Counted from the stretch's first letter, positions 6,734 to 16,509 are shown. The stretch: DNA of 64,000 bases from Paenibacillus segetis (GCF_014639155.1 NZ_BMFT01000005.1:62001-126000), one strand, 5' to 3'. The notes: a model not told the origin generated them from the sequence alone. Translations and numbers: made by a program.

Positions 6734-7885
6734 TCATTGGATCTTTTGATGCTGCGTTATAGGTAGCCTTGTGATGATGGTGAAAGGTGATTGTATAGAA
6801 AATTCTAAATATCCCCCGGCCAAAGTACATCGCTCTTTCATTCCCGCAAGCCCTAGTCCAGCCATATGCTGGAGATTGCCCTCAGGTAAGGTACCATCAT
6901 TGCTAATGGACATACGTACCTCACTATCGGTATACAAAATAGTAATCTCAATTGATTCTGCTTGCCCGTGCCTGAGGGCGTTGGTCACCGCTTCGCGTGC
7001 GTTCTTATATAAAATAATTTCTTGACTCGGATAGAGGGAGAGAGGGTTCCCCTCGATATTAAGGGCTGTCCTGATGCCAGTTTCCCTGCCGATTTCCTCT
7101 AGTAAACGGCTTAGAGAATGTATCCCAGTAACTTGTGTCGAGGGTCTCAAACGGCGAACAGTCGCACGCATTTCGTCTAGTCCCGTGGCCAATTGGTCTC
7201 TAATTTCTCTCATCATAAGCATACCTTTGTTTTGATCGTTCGGCATGATCTGAAGCGCTGCTTCCATCATCATTTTAGTGCGTATCAAGCGATGTCCAAC
7301 ATCATCGTGTAGTTGTTGGGATATACGACTACGTTCCTCAGCTTGGGCGAATCCTTCCACTTGTTTTGTGAATAAGACCAAGCGGTTCTTAGACTCATCA
7401 AGTTCATAATGCTTTTTGCGCAGCTCGTCGTACATAAGTAAAGCCGTATTTTTGCGTCTATCCATTTGTTGGAGTAAGGATACCAGAGTAGCGATGAGTA
7501 CTAAGAAAATATTACTGGCTGCTATCAAGACGGGGGGCTGTTGTAAAAGGGCATAATTTACAGCGATCAGGTGGAATCCAAACATCATCCAGCGTAACGT
7601 AATGTTGGGCAGAAGTAAGTAAACAAATAGTGGAGTTAAAGCTAAGATAAACATTAAATTTCCGTATGTCATACATATCCATGCAGAGAAGAGGATCTCG
7701 ATTATAGTTAATGCCGTTAAATGAACTTCTCTTTTGAGAAAACGACCGAGTACCACGATAGCGAAGAATAACAGAACATGCATAACAAATAGGTCATATG
7801 AATGATCACTCATTACAAAAATATTGATGAAGCTTGGGGTCAGCACCATCCCGTACATCAATGATAAAAGCAAATGTTTAGGCAT
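6734..7885 (-). CDS. lnrJ: NarL-type sensor histidine kinase (LnrJ-like)
   Basis: The N-terminal half (to about residue 155) is a membrane region of about five helices with short loops, suggesting an intramembrane sensor with no large extracellular domain. A coiled linker and a HisKA_3 dimerisation domain follow, with the phospho-His in RISQQLHDDVGHR. The ATP-binding domain shows AREAVTNALRHG and GLGLAGMKER. ATG 7885 is chosen; a TTG three codons upstream is possible. It is divergent from a three-gene ABC exporter, and in B. subtilis the equivalent kinase senses membrane-active polyenes such as linearmycin. The actual ligand here is not known. Confidence 0.8.
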   Translation of the reverse strand: MPKHLLLSLMYGMVLTPSFINIFVMSDHSYDLFVMHVLLFFAIVVLGRFLKREVHLTALTIIEILFSAWICMTYGNLMFILALTPLFVYLLLPNITLRWMMFGFHLIAVNYALLQQPPVLIAASNIFLVLIATLVSLLQQMDRRKNTALLMYDELRKKHYELDESKNRLVLFTKQVEGFAQAEERSRISQQLHDDVGHRLIRTKMMMEAALQIMPNDQNKGMLMMREIRDQLATGLDEMRATVRRLRPSTQVTGIHSLSRLLEEIGRETGIRTALNIEGNPLSLYPSQEIILYKNAREAVTNALRHGQAESIEITILYTDSEVRMSISNDGTLPEGNLQHMAGLGLAGMKERCTLAGGYLEFSIQSPFTIITRLPITQHQKIQ

Positions 7886-7963
7886 AATTTCCAACCTTCA
7901 TTCAAAAATATGGAAAAATTAACGAGGATGAATTTATTATAACACAATCGTTTTTATCCTAAG

Positions 7964-7981
7964 AGGTGACTATAGTCACCT
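7964..7981. promoter_or_regulatory. 18-bp perfect palindrome, candidate LnrK operator
   Basis: AGGTGACTATAGTCACCT is an uninterrupted palindrome in the divergent region. It lies about 66 bases upstream of the start expected from TACAAT at 8026-8031, a normal position for a NarL-family activator. Confidence 0.65.
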
Positions 7982-8073
7982 TGAATACATGACGATTAGG
8001 ACCTTTGGAAGTACGGCGGAATTGGTACAATGAACTCATAAAATAGAGTCCGAATTATGAAGGAGATAATCAT

Positions 8074-9009
8074 ATGGCATTTATAGAAGTAAATGATGTT
8101 GTTAAACGTTATGGGGATAAGCTATCTGTGGATCATCTGAACCTACACATTGAGAAAGGGGAAATCTTTGGATTACTTGGTCCCAATGGTGCCGGGAAAA
8201 GTACAACGATAAATATGATCGTTGGCTTACTTAAGCTAGATCAAGGTGAGATTCGTGTAGACGGAATTTCAGTCAAAGATCGGACATTGGAAGTGAAGAA
8301 GAAGATTGGTCTCGTCCCACAGGATTTGGCGCTGTATGAGTCAATGTCAGCCGCAGATAATATTGCGTTTTTTGGAAAATTATACGGTCTTCGTGGTAGT
8401 GAACTCAAAGATCGAGTAATGGAAGCGCTACGTTTTGTTGGTCTTGAGGATCGTGCTAAAGAATTACCTCGAACGTTCTCTGGTGGGATGAAACGCAGGT
8501 TGAACATTGCCTGTGCGATAATGCATCACCCGAAGTTGATTATTATGGATGAACCTACTGTGGGGATTGACCCGCAGTCACGTAATCATATTCTAGAATC
8601 AGTTCGAGAATTGAACCGGATGGGCTCCACGATTATTTATACGAGTCACTACATGGAAGAGGTATCGGCAATTTGCGACCGCGTAGCTATTGTCGATCAG
8701 GGACATGTCATTGCTTGTGGGACTCAGGAGGAGTTACGTGATCTTGTTGCTGGAGAAGAAAAGATTGTGATGACAGCGCTGGGAATTCACGAGATAGTTC
8801 TTGAGGAGTTAAAGCTTCACCCACGGATTAATCGCATACACCAACACGATAACGTTGTAGAGATGTATACTTCTTCGTCGCAAAGCGATCTTCAGGATAT
8901 TCTCTATATTTGTGCCAAGCATGATGTGGTCATTCATTCGGTTGTATGTGAACGGCCTACTTTAGAGACGCTGTTTCTAAATCTAACCGGGCGCAAGTTA
9001 CGGGATTAG
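8074..9009 (+). CDS. lnrL: ABC exporter ATPase (LnrL-like)
   Basis: This 311-residue nucleotide-binding subunit has Walker A GPNGAGKST (about residue 36), the Q-loop LVPQDLALY, signature FSGGMKRR (about 139), Walker B LIIMDEPTVGID and the switch His in YTSHYMEE. The length equals that of B. subtilis LnrL, and PTVGIDPQSRNHILE is typical of that subgroup. With the two following permeases it would export a membrane-active antimicrobial. A candidate operator and promoter precede it, and GAAGGAGA precedes the ATG. Confidence 0.88.
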   Translation: MAFIEVNDVVKRYGDKLSVDHLNLHIEKGEIFGLLGPNGAGKSTTINMIVGLLKLDQGEIRVDGISVKDRTLEVKKKIGLVPQDLALYESMSAADNIAFFGKLYGLRGSELKDRVMEALRFVGLEDRAKELPRTFSGGMKRRLNIACAIMHHPKLIIMDEPTVGIDPQSRNHILESVRELNRMGSTIIYTSHYMEEVSAICDRVAIVDQGHVIACGTQEELRDLVAGEEKIVMTALGIHEIVLEELKLHPRINRIHQHDNVVEMYTSSSQSDLQDILYICAKHDVVIHSVVCERPTLETLFLNLTGRKLRD

Positions 9010-9020
9010 GGGGAAATGCA

Positions 9021-10187
9021 ATGAAGATGTGGCATATCATTTGGTTTGAACTCCGTATGTTAACAAAAATGCGGGTCGTACTACTAAATCAATTCTTGCT
9101 GCCGATGGTGCTGATTTTTATTCTAGGCAATGCGTTATCAGGGATCACTTCGTTAGGAGATAGTGCTCCTATTGATTCGGTTACAACTATGATTATCGAG
9201 CCATCAGGGCAGGAAAAGTTAGAAAGTTTAGGATGGAATGAATTTCTGAAGAATCCTCAGATACAGGCGTTATTGAAGATTAAGCACGGTAACAGTCGGC
9301 AGGAAGCAGAGAGTGCACTAAAGTCAGGAGAGAGTGATTTTGCTGTCATAATTCCCCCTGATTTTGCAGACCAGGTAATGAAGGGGGAAACAGTCAAATG
9401 GGAGATGATCCTTGGGAAGAACCACACTAAGAATCATGTAGCCAAAATGATCTTTGAATCCTATTTGGATCAGTTGAATGGTGTGCAAGCTGCAACTATA
9501 GTGCTTGGGCCTAATTCGATCGCGACTGCAACAGAACCTGGATCGGCCTCGTATGTTGAAATGACATCTCTTAATAAGAAGGGGAATACCTATTCATCTT
9601 TTCAGTATTATGCTGCGTCGATGCTTATCATGTTCTTGCTTTACTCTGGACTTACGGCAAGCAATAGTCTCCAGGCCCAGAAAATGAACAAGACGCTGTA
9701 TCGTCTGAATTCAATGCCGGTAAGTACGCTGAAGATTTTCTTGGGTAAGATAGGTGGAAATAGTCTTGTTGCCTTCATCCAGGCTGGGGTTATTATTTTC
9801 GGAACTACATGGCTATATGGTGTTAATTGGGGCGAGCATCCTTTATATCTGATATTGATATGTGTATTCGTTGTTATCGCATCCATGTTAATATCGGTAA
9901 TTGTTACGCTTATGTCGAGATCTTCAGGAAATGCCCAGACCATTATTCAGATCATCATCGTTGTTATGACCTTTCTTAGTGGCGGATTTCAGCCCATCCC
10001 GATTGATATTATCGAGAAGTTGAGTAAATTTACGATTAATCACTGGGCGCTTCAAGGTATTATACGTATTATGTTAAATGCGAGTGGCGGAGAAATACTT
10101 TATCACGTTTTGATGTTAGGCATATTTAGTGTTGTGTTGCTATTAGTAGGCACGATGTCTTACCGAAAGGTGGGTTACCATGAATAG
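9021..10187 (+). CDS. lnrM: ABC-2 type permease (LnrM-like)
   Basis: This 388-residue membrane subunit has the ABC2_membrane_3 layout: one N-terminal helix (about 15-37), an extracellular domain of about 170 residues, then five to six helices from about 200 to the end. It starts 11 bases after the ATPase stop and overlaps the next permease by eight bases, so the three subunits are translationally coupled. The extracytoplasmic domain contains no obvious ligand motif. It would pair with the next gene as a heterodimeric channel. Confidence 0.85.
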   Translation: MKMWHIIWFELRMLTKMRVVLLNQFLLPMVLIFILGNALSGITSLGDSAPIDSVTTMIIEPSGQEKLESLGWNEFLKNPQIQALLKIKHGNSRQEAESALKSGESDFAVIIPPDFADQVMKGETVKWEMILGKNHTKNHVAKMIFESYLDQLNGVQAATIVLGPNSIATATEPGSASYVEMTSLNKKGNTYSSFQYYAASMLIMFLLYSGLTASNSLQAQKMNKTLYRLNSMPVSTLKIFLGKIGGNSLVAFIQAGVIIFGTTWLYGVNWGEHPLYLILICVFVVIASMLISVIVTLMSRSSGNAQTIIQIIIVVMTFLSGGFQPIPIDIIEKLSKFTINHWALQGIIRIMLNASGGEILYHVLMLGIFSVVLLLVGTMSYRKVGYHE

Positions 10188-11337
10188 CTTTACGATTGCC
10201 TGGAATATGGTCAAGCGAACGATAGGGACAAAGAAAGGTGTAATATCATATATTCTCTTGCCTTGTATTGTAATTGCTGCAGTGGTTGGCCTGTTAGGTA
10301 GAGACGAAATAACCAGGGCGGACATTGTGTATTTTAATGAAGATACGGGTATAGCGAGCCAATATTTGCTCGATGAGTTGGCCAGTAAGCCGGATTATAA
10401 ATTGAAATCGTTCCAAAGTGAAGAGGAGATGAAAGAATACCTCATCGCGTTGAAAGGGAATGCCGGATTCACTATTCCTGCCAATTTTACGAATGATATT
10501 GTATCAGGCAAGTTTCCAATTTTGAAGGTCTATGAAATGAAGACAAGTGAGGCATCGGTTACGATCAAACTGAATATTAACAATTTGGTATCAGAGCTAG
10601 CTTCGACAGCAGGAAGAGTTAATGCTTCGTCAGCATCGTCAAGTGATATTGATGCGAATTTCAAGGAAGTACTCCATGAGATTCAGAAGCACCAGATAAG
10701 TTCAGTCGATAATGATCTTAGGCTGTATCCGAAGCCTGGAATTACTACGGTTACAGGGTTTACATTGTTGTTTCTGATGGGGTTGGTTAGCAGCACCGTG
10801 ACGAGAATTGTAGAGGATCGCAGCCGTAGAACGATGGCTAGGGTGTTTAGTGCTCCAGTGAGGGCGTGGGAAATTGCACTGGGTAACTTTCTCGGAAGCT
10901 TTGTAGTGGGTATTTTTCAAATTATCGTCGTATTGTTTATGACCCGTGTGGTGCTGAATTATGATTATGGTGTCTCGTTGCTGGCACACTTTCTCATTTT
11001 ATCCGCCTTTATGCTTGTTGCCATGGGCCTTGCAAGTGCTGTTGCTGGTTTGATTCGTAACCCGCAGAACATAGGAACAATAAACAATTTGATTATTACC
11101 CCAACCTGTATGATTGGCGGCTGCTTTTGGCCGGTTTCCTTCATGCCAGATATCATGCAAAAGGCGGCAAATTTTGTGCCACAAAAGTGGGCAATTGAAG
11201 CGATTGAGAAATTATCATCCGGAGCAGGTTGGCAAAGTCTTACGATACCTATGCTGGTCCTTGGCCTAATGGCAGTAATATTATTAGCAATTGGTTCAGC
11301 CATTCTTCGTCCTAGTGAAAATAATGTGGGGATGTAA
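10180..11337 (+). CDS. lnrN: ABC-2 type permease (LnrN-like)
   Basis: This is the second 385-residue permease of the same type, with the same topology: an N-terminal helix, an external domain to about residue 185, then a helix cluster including GIFQIIVVLFMTRVVL and a GGCFWPVSFMP segment characteristic of ABC-2 exporters. The length is that reported for B. subtilis LnrN. It is the last gene of the lnrLMN-like operon, converging on a CcdC-type gene. Confidence 0.85.
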   Translation: MNSFTIAWNMVKRTIGTKKGVISYILLPCIVIAAVVGLLGRDEITRADIVYFNEDTGIASQYLLDELASKPDYKLKSFQSEEEMKEYLIALKGNAGFTIPANFTNDIVSGKFPILKVYEMKTSEASVTIKLNINNLVSELASTAGRVNASSASSSDIDANFKEVLHEIQKHQISSVDNDLRLYPKPGITTVTGFTLLFLMGLVSSTVTRIVEDRSRRTMARVFSAPVRAWEIALGNFLGSFVVGIFQIIVVLFMTRVVLNYDYGVSLLAHFLILSAFMLVAMGLASAVAGLIRNPQNIGTINNLIITPTCMIGGCFWPVSFMPDIMQKAANFVPQKWAIEAIEKLSSGAGWQSLTIPMLVLGLMAVILLAIGSAILRPSENNVGM

Positions 11338-11345
11338 AACGCAGT

Positions 11346-11396
11346 AATAAAAATAGGTTATCCGGCAGCTGAGAGTAGCCTGTTGGATAACCTATT
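11346..11396 (-). terminator. Hairpin between convergent genes, terminator for ccdC
   Basis: AATAGGTTATCC pairs with GGATAACCTATT. On the minus strand it is followed by a T-rich tract, so it fits the CcdC-type gene best; on the plus strand the tail is poor. Confidence 0.7.
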
Positions 11397-11417
11397 GTTA
11401 ATATATTGGTTCAAGAG

Positions 11418-11909
11418 TTAATTCATGCGAGCAGAATCGGTAATCTTGTGGTATTCTTTCAGCATAAACAAACGCCAGCGTAAGATCATACCGAATGCTA
11501 AGATGAAGAATACGGATCCCGTCTGTAATACAGTGATATATTGTTCTACGACCTCATGTAGGGCTAATCTTACTACAAGCAGTCCAATCAGAATATAGGC
11601 GAATCCTCGTGAGCGTTTGGCATATACTTGTCCGTCAAGAACTTCAAAGTGAGTGCTGCGGATGAGCGGGTAAGAGAAGAGTAATGCTCCTACTACAAAG
11701 GCGGTTAGCCCCCAAAGGATCGGAATGTGCATTTCGGGTGCGACGAACATGAAGAACCCCGTCGACATACCGAGAGGTGGGATGATAATCCCTTTGATGG
11801 TCACGGGTCTACGGCTTGCTTTGAGCCGGATAAAGAGTGTCATTACAGCCATAATGAGCGCTCCTACAGTAACAATAACGGGTATATAAGAGGAATGTAG
11901 AAAATTCAT
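11418..11909 (-). CDS. ccdC: CcdC family membrane protein
   Basis: This 163-residue protein has four to five membrane helices and resembles CcdC/DUF1453 of Bacilli. Characteristic parts are LFIRLKASRRPVTIKGIIIP, PPLGMSTGFFMF and the central YAKRSRGFAYILIGLLVVRLA. In B. subtilis ccdC lies beside the cytochrome c maturation gene ccdA but was reported not to be needed for it, so the function is open. It is a single-gene unit read toward the lnr-like operon. Confidence 0.75.
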   Translation of the reverse strand: MNFLHSSYIPVIVTVGALIMAVMTLFIRLKASRRPVTIKGIIIPPLGMSTGFFMFVAPEMHIPILWGLTAFVVGALLFSYPLIRSTHFEVLDGQVYAKRSRGFAYILIGLLVVRLALHEVVEQYITVLQTGSVFFILAFGMILRWRLFMLKEYHKITDSARMN

Positions 11910-12069
11910 AATTTGGCCCCCTTCTCTTTATGTAATAGAATAGACATAACATTAGTTTAGCTAGAACATTATAACATAATCGCCTTTTGAAATATAAAAA
12001 TTCAGGAAAAGTGTGATTAAGGTGGAGTTTTAAATAAAATTATATGTAGCATGAGAGGGGATTGAGAAA

Positions 12070-13131
12070 ATGAATAACCAAAGAGGCAATGATGAATTAC
12101 TACTGTATGTTGGGTCGTATGCGTTACAAGATGAACCTAGTATTTATCAATGCAAACTAGACCGCAATACAGGGGAACTTACATTGATTGATAGTTTCGC
12201 GGGTATCCTTAATCCATCATTTCTTGTGGGTAATCAGGATGGAAACAGATTATATTCAATTAGTGAATCTGCTCAAGGTGCAGTGGCGGCCTATGCGATC
12301 CATCCAGAAAGCGGTAAGTTGTCGGAGCTTGGCATGAAGGAGTTGGAGGGGGCAGATCCTTGTTATCTTACCCTTTCTTCAACAGGATACATATTGATAG
12401 CGCATTATTCTAGCGGTCATCTGAATACCTTCGCTCTGGATACCGATGGTGCACTCGCTGAGATGGTTTCACAGATACAGCATGTTGGAGGCAGTGGTGC
12501 GGTTAGTGATCGTCAGGAAGCAGCTCATGCCCATAGCATTGTAGTGAATCAAGAAGGAACCTATGCCTATGTCTCCGACTTAGGTCAGGATAAGATCGTA
12601 ATCTATCGACTTGAGGATGGTAAACTTCAGGCGAGTGGTCATGTGGAGCTTCCTCCTGGCTCCGGTCCAAGGCATTTCGTTATTCGGGAATCAGGAAATA
12701 CTGCATATGGTATTAATGAGCTGAATAATTCAATAACAACGTATAACTATAATTCAATAGATGGTGATCTTGAGATCGTTCAGCATATAAGTACACTACC
12801 TGAGGGCTTCATTGGGGAAAGCTATCCAGCAGATATTCACCTATCACCAGATGGACGTTATATTTACGGGTCTAATCGTGGGCATGACAGCATCGTGCGT
12901 TTTGCTATTGATTCCACAACGGGTCTGCTTAGTGAGCCTGTATGGAGTGAAGCTGGAGGGAAATGGCCACGCAATTTCGCCGTGCTGGAGGATTATGTGC
13001 TCGTAGCTAATCAGAATAGCAACAATATTGCTGTATTTAAGCGAGATGGTGATACAGGCATGCTTACAGCAACAGGTAGCGGACTTACGCTAGATAAACC
13101 TGTTTGTATCGAACCTATATATGGCAAGTGA
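12070..13131 (+). CDS. Lactonase family seven-bladed β-propeller (6-phosphogluconolactonase type)
   Basis: This 353-residue cytosolic protein shows repeated propeller blades, for example LYVGSY, YAYVSDLGQDKI, YGINELNNSITTY, YGSNRGHDSIVRF, and the metal/active-site region HIHLSPDGRY-like near residue 257 (DIHLSPDGRYIYGSN). The family includes YkgB/Pgl lactonases that hydrolyse 6-phosphogluconolactone, although many members are untested. It stands alone, with a terminator after it. Confidence 0.85.
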   Translation: MNNQRGNDELLLYVGSYALQDEPSIYQCKLDRNTGELTLIDSFAGILNPSFLVGNQDGNRLYSISESAQGAVAAYAIHPESGKLSELGMKELEGADPCYLTLSSTGYILIAHYSSGHLNTFALDTDGALAEMVSQIQHVGGSGAVSDRQEAAHAHSIVVNQEGTYAYVSDLGQDKIVIYRLEDGKLQASGHVELPPGSGPRHFVIRESGNTAYGINELNNSITTYNYNSIDGDLEIVQHISTLPEGFIGESYPADIHLSPDGRYIYGSNRGHDSIVRFAIDSTTGLLSEPVWSEAGGKWPRNFAVLEDYVLVANQNSNNIAVFKRDGDTGMLTATGSGLTLDKPVCIEPIYGK

Positions 13132-13183
13132 GTGTAGGCATTAATCATATGGGCCACCAATCTATGTAAGGAAAAACAATGAG

Positions 13184-13231
13184 AATAACCTCTGAAGTCG
13201 CTATTCCAGTGACCTTGGAGGTTATTTTGTT
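13184..13231 (+). terminator. Terminator after the lactonase gene
   Basis: AATAACCTC pairs with GAGGTTATT, then TTTGTTT. Confidence 0.8.
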
Positions 13232-13252
13232 TGGTTTGATTGAATGGCATTT

Positions 13253-13325
13253 ATAAGCAATACTTATGCGAATTTCATTTTTTTTACAAAAAAGGTTTGA
13301 CAACAAAACGGGCTGCATATAGAAT
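13253..13325 (+). promoter_or_regulatory. sbp promoter with upstream LysR-type motif
   Basis: TTGACA at 13297-13302 and TAGAAT at 13320-13325 are 17 bp apart, a strong promoter. ATAAG-N5-CTTAT at 13253-13267 is a dyad of the kind LysR-type activators bind, about 70 bases before the expected start. A CysL/CysB-like sulfur regulator is plausible but not shown. Confidence 0.65.
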
Positions 13326-13359
13326 ATCACCATAGCATACTAAACAGGTAGGAATAATT

Positions 13360-13490
13360 ACAGAAAGTTCTAACCGTACGGACGGAGGAACGCTCTACTT
13401 GCCAAGGCAGACACGGGGTAGTGGCTCGGTTTGACCGTAAGGTGGGAGGGGTGTTTCTCCGTTTTTCTGTAGAGGTATAACCCTTTCTGT
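13360..13490 (+). ncRNA. Candidate structured leader RNA of the sulfate operon
   Basis: About 130 nt of the roughly 200-nt leader can fold into a closed multibranch structure. ACAGAAAG (13360-13367) pairs with CTTTCTGT (13483-13490), and CGGAGGAAC (13383-13391) pairs with GTTTCTCCG (13453-13461). Smaller hairpins inside include CTAC/GTAG and CGGT/ACCG. Five T follow the second helix, as in a terminator. I do not recognise an S-box, T-box or other known riboswitch. The 404-base gap before sbp otherwise holds only the promoter and the preceding terminator. Confidence 0.45.
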
Positions 13491-13535
13491 GAACCATGTT
13501 TGGATAATGATAAAGAGAGTATGGGGAGTGATACG

Positions 13536-14606
13536 ATGAAAAAGGTGTTGAAGCAAGGGGTTCTGTTGAGTTTGGTTCTGGCTATGTCCATGGTTGTAGG
13601 AGCATGTGGGAATGAAAAGAAGAACGACGCAGCGAACGCGGCTCCCAATACGACGGGGAGTGGCGAGAAGCTAAAAGACATCGAAATATTGAATGTATCT
13701 TATGACCCGACACGTGAACTTTACGAGAAATATAACAAAGCATTTGCAGAACATTGGCTCAAGGAAAAAGGTCAGAAGGTAACCATTAAGCAATCGCATG
13801 GCGGTTCGGGTAAGCAGGGAAGAGCGGTTATTGACGGCTTGGAGGCCGATGTTGTGACATTGGCTCTTGGATATGATATTGATGCCATTCAACAAAGTGG
13901 ACTTATAAATGAAGGTTGGCAGAAGAAAAATGATCTTAATAGCTCCCCGTATACCTCTACGATTGTTTTTCTCGTACGTAAGGGGAATCCAAAAGGGATT
14001 AAAGACTGGAATGATTTGATTAAAGATGGTGTTGAGGTTATTACCCCAAACCCACAAACTTCAGGCGGAGCACGTTGGAATTATTTAGCCGCATGGGGTT
14101 ATGCATTGCACCAGAACAACAATGACGAGGAAAAAGCAAAGGAATTTGTGAAGGAGTTATACAAACACGTTCCTGTTCTGGATAGTGGTGCTCGTGGAGC
14201 GACGACAACATTTGTAGAACGTGGTTTAGGCGATGTATTACTAGCTTGGGAGAATGAAGCGTGGTTATCGGTTAAGGAGCTTGGACCGGATAAATTCGAT
14301 ATTATATACCCTTCTGAAAGTATTCTAGCCGAACCTCCGGTAGCTGTCGTAGATAAAGTTGTTGATAAACGAGGAACTCGTGAAGTATCGGAGGCTTATT
14401 TGAAATATTTATATTCAGAGGAAGGCCAAACAATCGCAGCTGAGAATTATTACCGACCTACGTTAGAAAGCGTAAAGACCAAATTTGCTGATCAGTTCCC
14501 TGACATTAAGTTGTTTACGATTGATGAGTTTGGGGGCTGGTCCGAGGCGCAGCCGAAGCATTTTAGTGACGGAGGAATATTCACTCAGATTTATGCGCCT
14601 AAATAA
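13536..14606 (+). CDS. sbp: Sulfate ABC transporter substrate-binding lipoprotein
   Basis: The signal peptide ends in the lipobox VVGACG, and the mature protein is a type II periplasmic-binding-type domain. Sbp/CysP family motifs are clear: [57 protein letters not shown]. It binds sulfate (possibly thiosulfate) outside the membrane and delivers it to CysT-CysW. An in-frame ATG 12 codons upstream exists, but GGGGAG seven bases before ATG 13536 and the signal peptide fix the start. It is the first gene of the operon behind a structured leader. Confidence 0.93.
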   Translation: MKKVLKQGVLLSLVLAMSMVVGACGNEKKNDAANAAPNTTGSGEKLKDIEILNVSYDPTRELYEKYNKAFAEHWLKEKGQKVTIKQSHGGSGKQGRAVIDGLEADVVTLALGYDIDAIQQSGLINEGWQKKNDLNSSPYTSTIVFLVRKGNPKGIKDWNDLIKDGVEVITPNPQTSGGARWNYLAAWGYALHQNNNDEEKAKEFVKELYKHVPVLDSGARGATTTFVERGLGDVLLAWENEAWLSVKELGPDKFDIIYPSESILAEPPVAVVDKVVDKRGTREVSEAYLKYLYSEEGQTIAAENYYRPTLESVKTKFADQFPDIKLFTIDEFGGWSEAQPKHFSDGGIFTQIYAPK

Positions 14607-14676
14607 CCGACCGTAAAAAACGGAGGTGCATCCCTACATCCGGTGTAGGGATGCTATTGGGAAAGGATGAAAGTTT

Positions 14677-15507
14677 ATGCTCGGTACTACGACAAAGCGC
14701 GGGGTGTTACCCGGCTTCGGATTGACTATGGGATACAGTGTTCTTTATCTCAGTCTGGTAGTGTTGATTCCACTGTCTGCGTTGCTGTTAAATTCTACGG
14801 GACTTACCTTGGGGAAATTCTGGGATATTGCCACAGACCCGCGAGTCCTTGCTTCGTTTAAAGTTAGCTTTCTGACCGCTGCAGCGGCAGGGTTGATTGA
14901 CGCGGTACTGGGTCTACTACTCGCATGGGTGCTTGTGAGATATGACTTTCCGGGGAAAGGCATCTTTGATGCGATGATTGACCTTCCATTTGCGCTTCCT
15001 ACTGCGGTTGCAGGGGTAGCACTAACGGCGATATATTCTTCCAATGGCTGGATTGGCTCATTGTTTGAGCCTTTGGGGATTAAAATCGCTTTTTCACCTA
15101 TTGGTATTACGCTTGCACTTATGTTTATTGGTATTCCGTTTGTCGTCCGTACGGTTCAACCTGTGTTACAGGATCTGGATGCTGAAGTGGAGGAAGCAGC
15201 GGCTACGCTGGGAGCAAGTCGGTTTCGTACTTTCCGTTCCGTGCTATTTCCGGAGCTATTGCCACCCCTTTTGACTGGGTTTGCTCTGGCCTTCGCGCGT
15301 GGAATTGGGGAGTATGGATCCGTTGTCTTCATATCAGGTAACATGCCGATGAGAACAGAGATTGCTCCACTACTAATCATGTCGAAGCTGGAACAGTTCG
15401 ATTATGCAGGAGCAACTGCCGTAGCTTTATTGTTGTTGCTGATCTCATTCGTGTTACTGCTGCTTATAAACTCACTACAGCGCCGCTTCCGCAAAACAGC
15501 ACGCTAG
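14677..15507 (+). CDS. cysT: Sulfate ABC transporter permease CysT
   Basis: This 276-residue permease has six helices. The family signatures [19 protein letters not shown] and the ATPase-contacting EAA loop ([18 protein letters not shown]) are near residues 105 and 168, and [17 protein letters not shown] is near 205. It forms the heterodimeric channel with CysW for ATP-driven sulfate uptake. The gene starts 70 bases after sbp, with AAAGGATG upstream of the ATG. Confidence 0.93.
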   Translation: MLGTTTKRGVLPGFGLTMGYSVLYLSLVVLIPLSALLLNSTGLTLGKFWDIATDPRVLASFKVSFLTAAAAGLIDAVLGLLLAWVLVRYDFPGKGIFDAMIDLPFALPTAVAGVALTAIYSSNGWIGSLFEPLGIKIAFSPIGITLALMFIGIPFVVRTVQPVLQDLDAEVEEAAATLGASRFRTFRSVLFPELLPPLLTGFALAFARGIGEYGSVVFISGNMPMRTEIAPLLIMSKLEQFDYAGATAVALLLLLISFVLLLLINSLQRRFRKTAR

Positions 15508-15532
15508 GGACAGGGGGCAGGAACCTTGTCCC
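15507..15532. repeat. REP-like GGGACAGG...CCTTGTCCC palindrome
   Basis: This small hairpin between cysT and cysW is related to the one at 16854-16872. Both are followed by CCAGTC-like sequence. Confidence 0.5.
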
Positions 15533-15608
15533 AGTCGATCCCAAAGTTGATGGGACATAAGGGGCCTCAGGTTAAGTTGGATATGACGATGAACGGAGGA
15601 TACTAAAC

Positions 15609-16469
15609 ATGGCAGGATCTGTACCTTTAGCTTCAAATAAACCCTCCACCGCAAGAAATCGGGTGGTGTCGGAATCTAAGGTTGTAAAGTGGACGTTGAT
15701 TGGAGCTGCTGTGTTAGTGCTGCTCTGGTTGATTGTGCTGCCACTCGCTATCGTTCTGACGGAAGCCCTGAAGAAGGGTTGGGGGGTATATGTAGAGGCC
15801 ATTTCGAATCCCGATGCTTTATCCGCATTGAGGCTTACGTTACTGGTTGCCTTAGTTACAGTACCACTTAATACGATATTCGGTGTGGCAGCGGCATGGG
15901 CGATTACGAAGTTTAAATTTCGTGGTAAAGGGATCTTGGTGACCTTGATCGACTTACCATTCGCCGTTTCGCCTGTCATTGGGGGACTGATTTATGTACT
16001 TGTCTACGGGGCACATGGTTGGTTCGGACCTTGGTTGCAGGCACATGATTTGAAGGTCATATTTGCCCTTCCAGGAATTATACTGGCAACATTATTTGTT
16101 ACTTTTCCATTCGTGGCAAGGGAGCTTATTCCATTGATGGAGGATCAAGGTCAGCAAGAGGAAGAAGCGGCAGTCACACTTGGGGCGCGTGGATTTCGGA
16201 TTTTCTGGAAAGTGACGTTACCTAATATTAAATGGGGATTGTTATACGGCATCATTTTATGTAATGCGAGAGCAATGGGGGAATTTGGAGCCGTGTCCGT
16301 TGTATCAGGGCATATCCGGGGAGAGACCAATACACTTCCGTTGCATGTGGAGATTTTATATAACGAGTATCAGTTCTCCGCGTCATTTGCGGTATCATCG
16401 TTACTATTGCTATTAGCGCTTGTAACCTTGCTACTGAAGAACTGGTTCACTCGTAAGAGTCATCGTTAG
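15609..16469 (+). CDS. cysW: Sulfate ABC transporter permease CysW
   Basis: This 286-residue partner permease has a longer polar N-terminus, six helices, DLPFAVSPVIGGLIYVLVYG near residue 118, the EAA loop EEEAAVTLGARGFRIFW and NARAMGEFGAVSVVSGHIRG typical of CysW. It completes the channel. No cysA ATPase gene follows, which is unusual for this operon; the ATPase must be elsewhere or shared. Confidence 0.93.
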   Translation: MAGSVPLASNKPSTARNRVVSESKVVKWTLIGAAVLVLLWLIVLPLAIVLTEALKKGWGVYVEAISNPDALSALRLTLLVALVTVPLNTIFGVAAAWAITKFKFRGKGILVTLIDLPFAVSPVIGGLIYVLVYGAHGWFGPWLQAHDLKVIFALPGIILATLFVTFPFVARELIPLMEDQGQQEEEAAVTLGARGFRIFWKVTLPNIKWGLLYGIILCNARAMGEFGAVSVVSGHIRGETNTLPLHVEILYNEYQFSASFAVSSLLLLLALVTLLLKNWFTRKSHR

Positions 16470-16509
16470 ATTGCTTGAACTGAATCGCCAAAGGGAGGGA
16501 GATTGCAGT

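Noticed and set aside
13340..13500. SAM (S-box) or cysteine T-box in the sbp leader
   Set aside because: The S-box core and the T-box GGTGG-ACCGCG element are both absent.
13370..13681. Antisense frame across the sbp leader and start
   Set aside because: No ribosome binding site; overlaps the signal peptide region of sbp, whose identity is certain.
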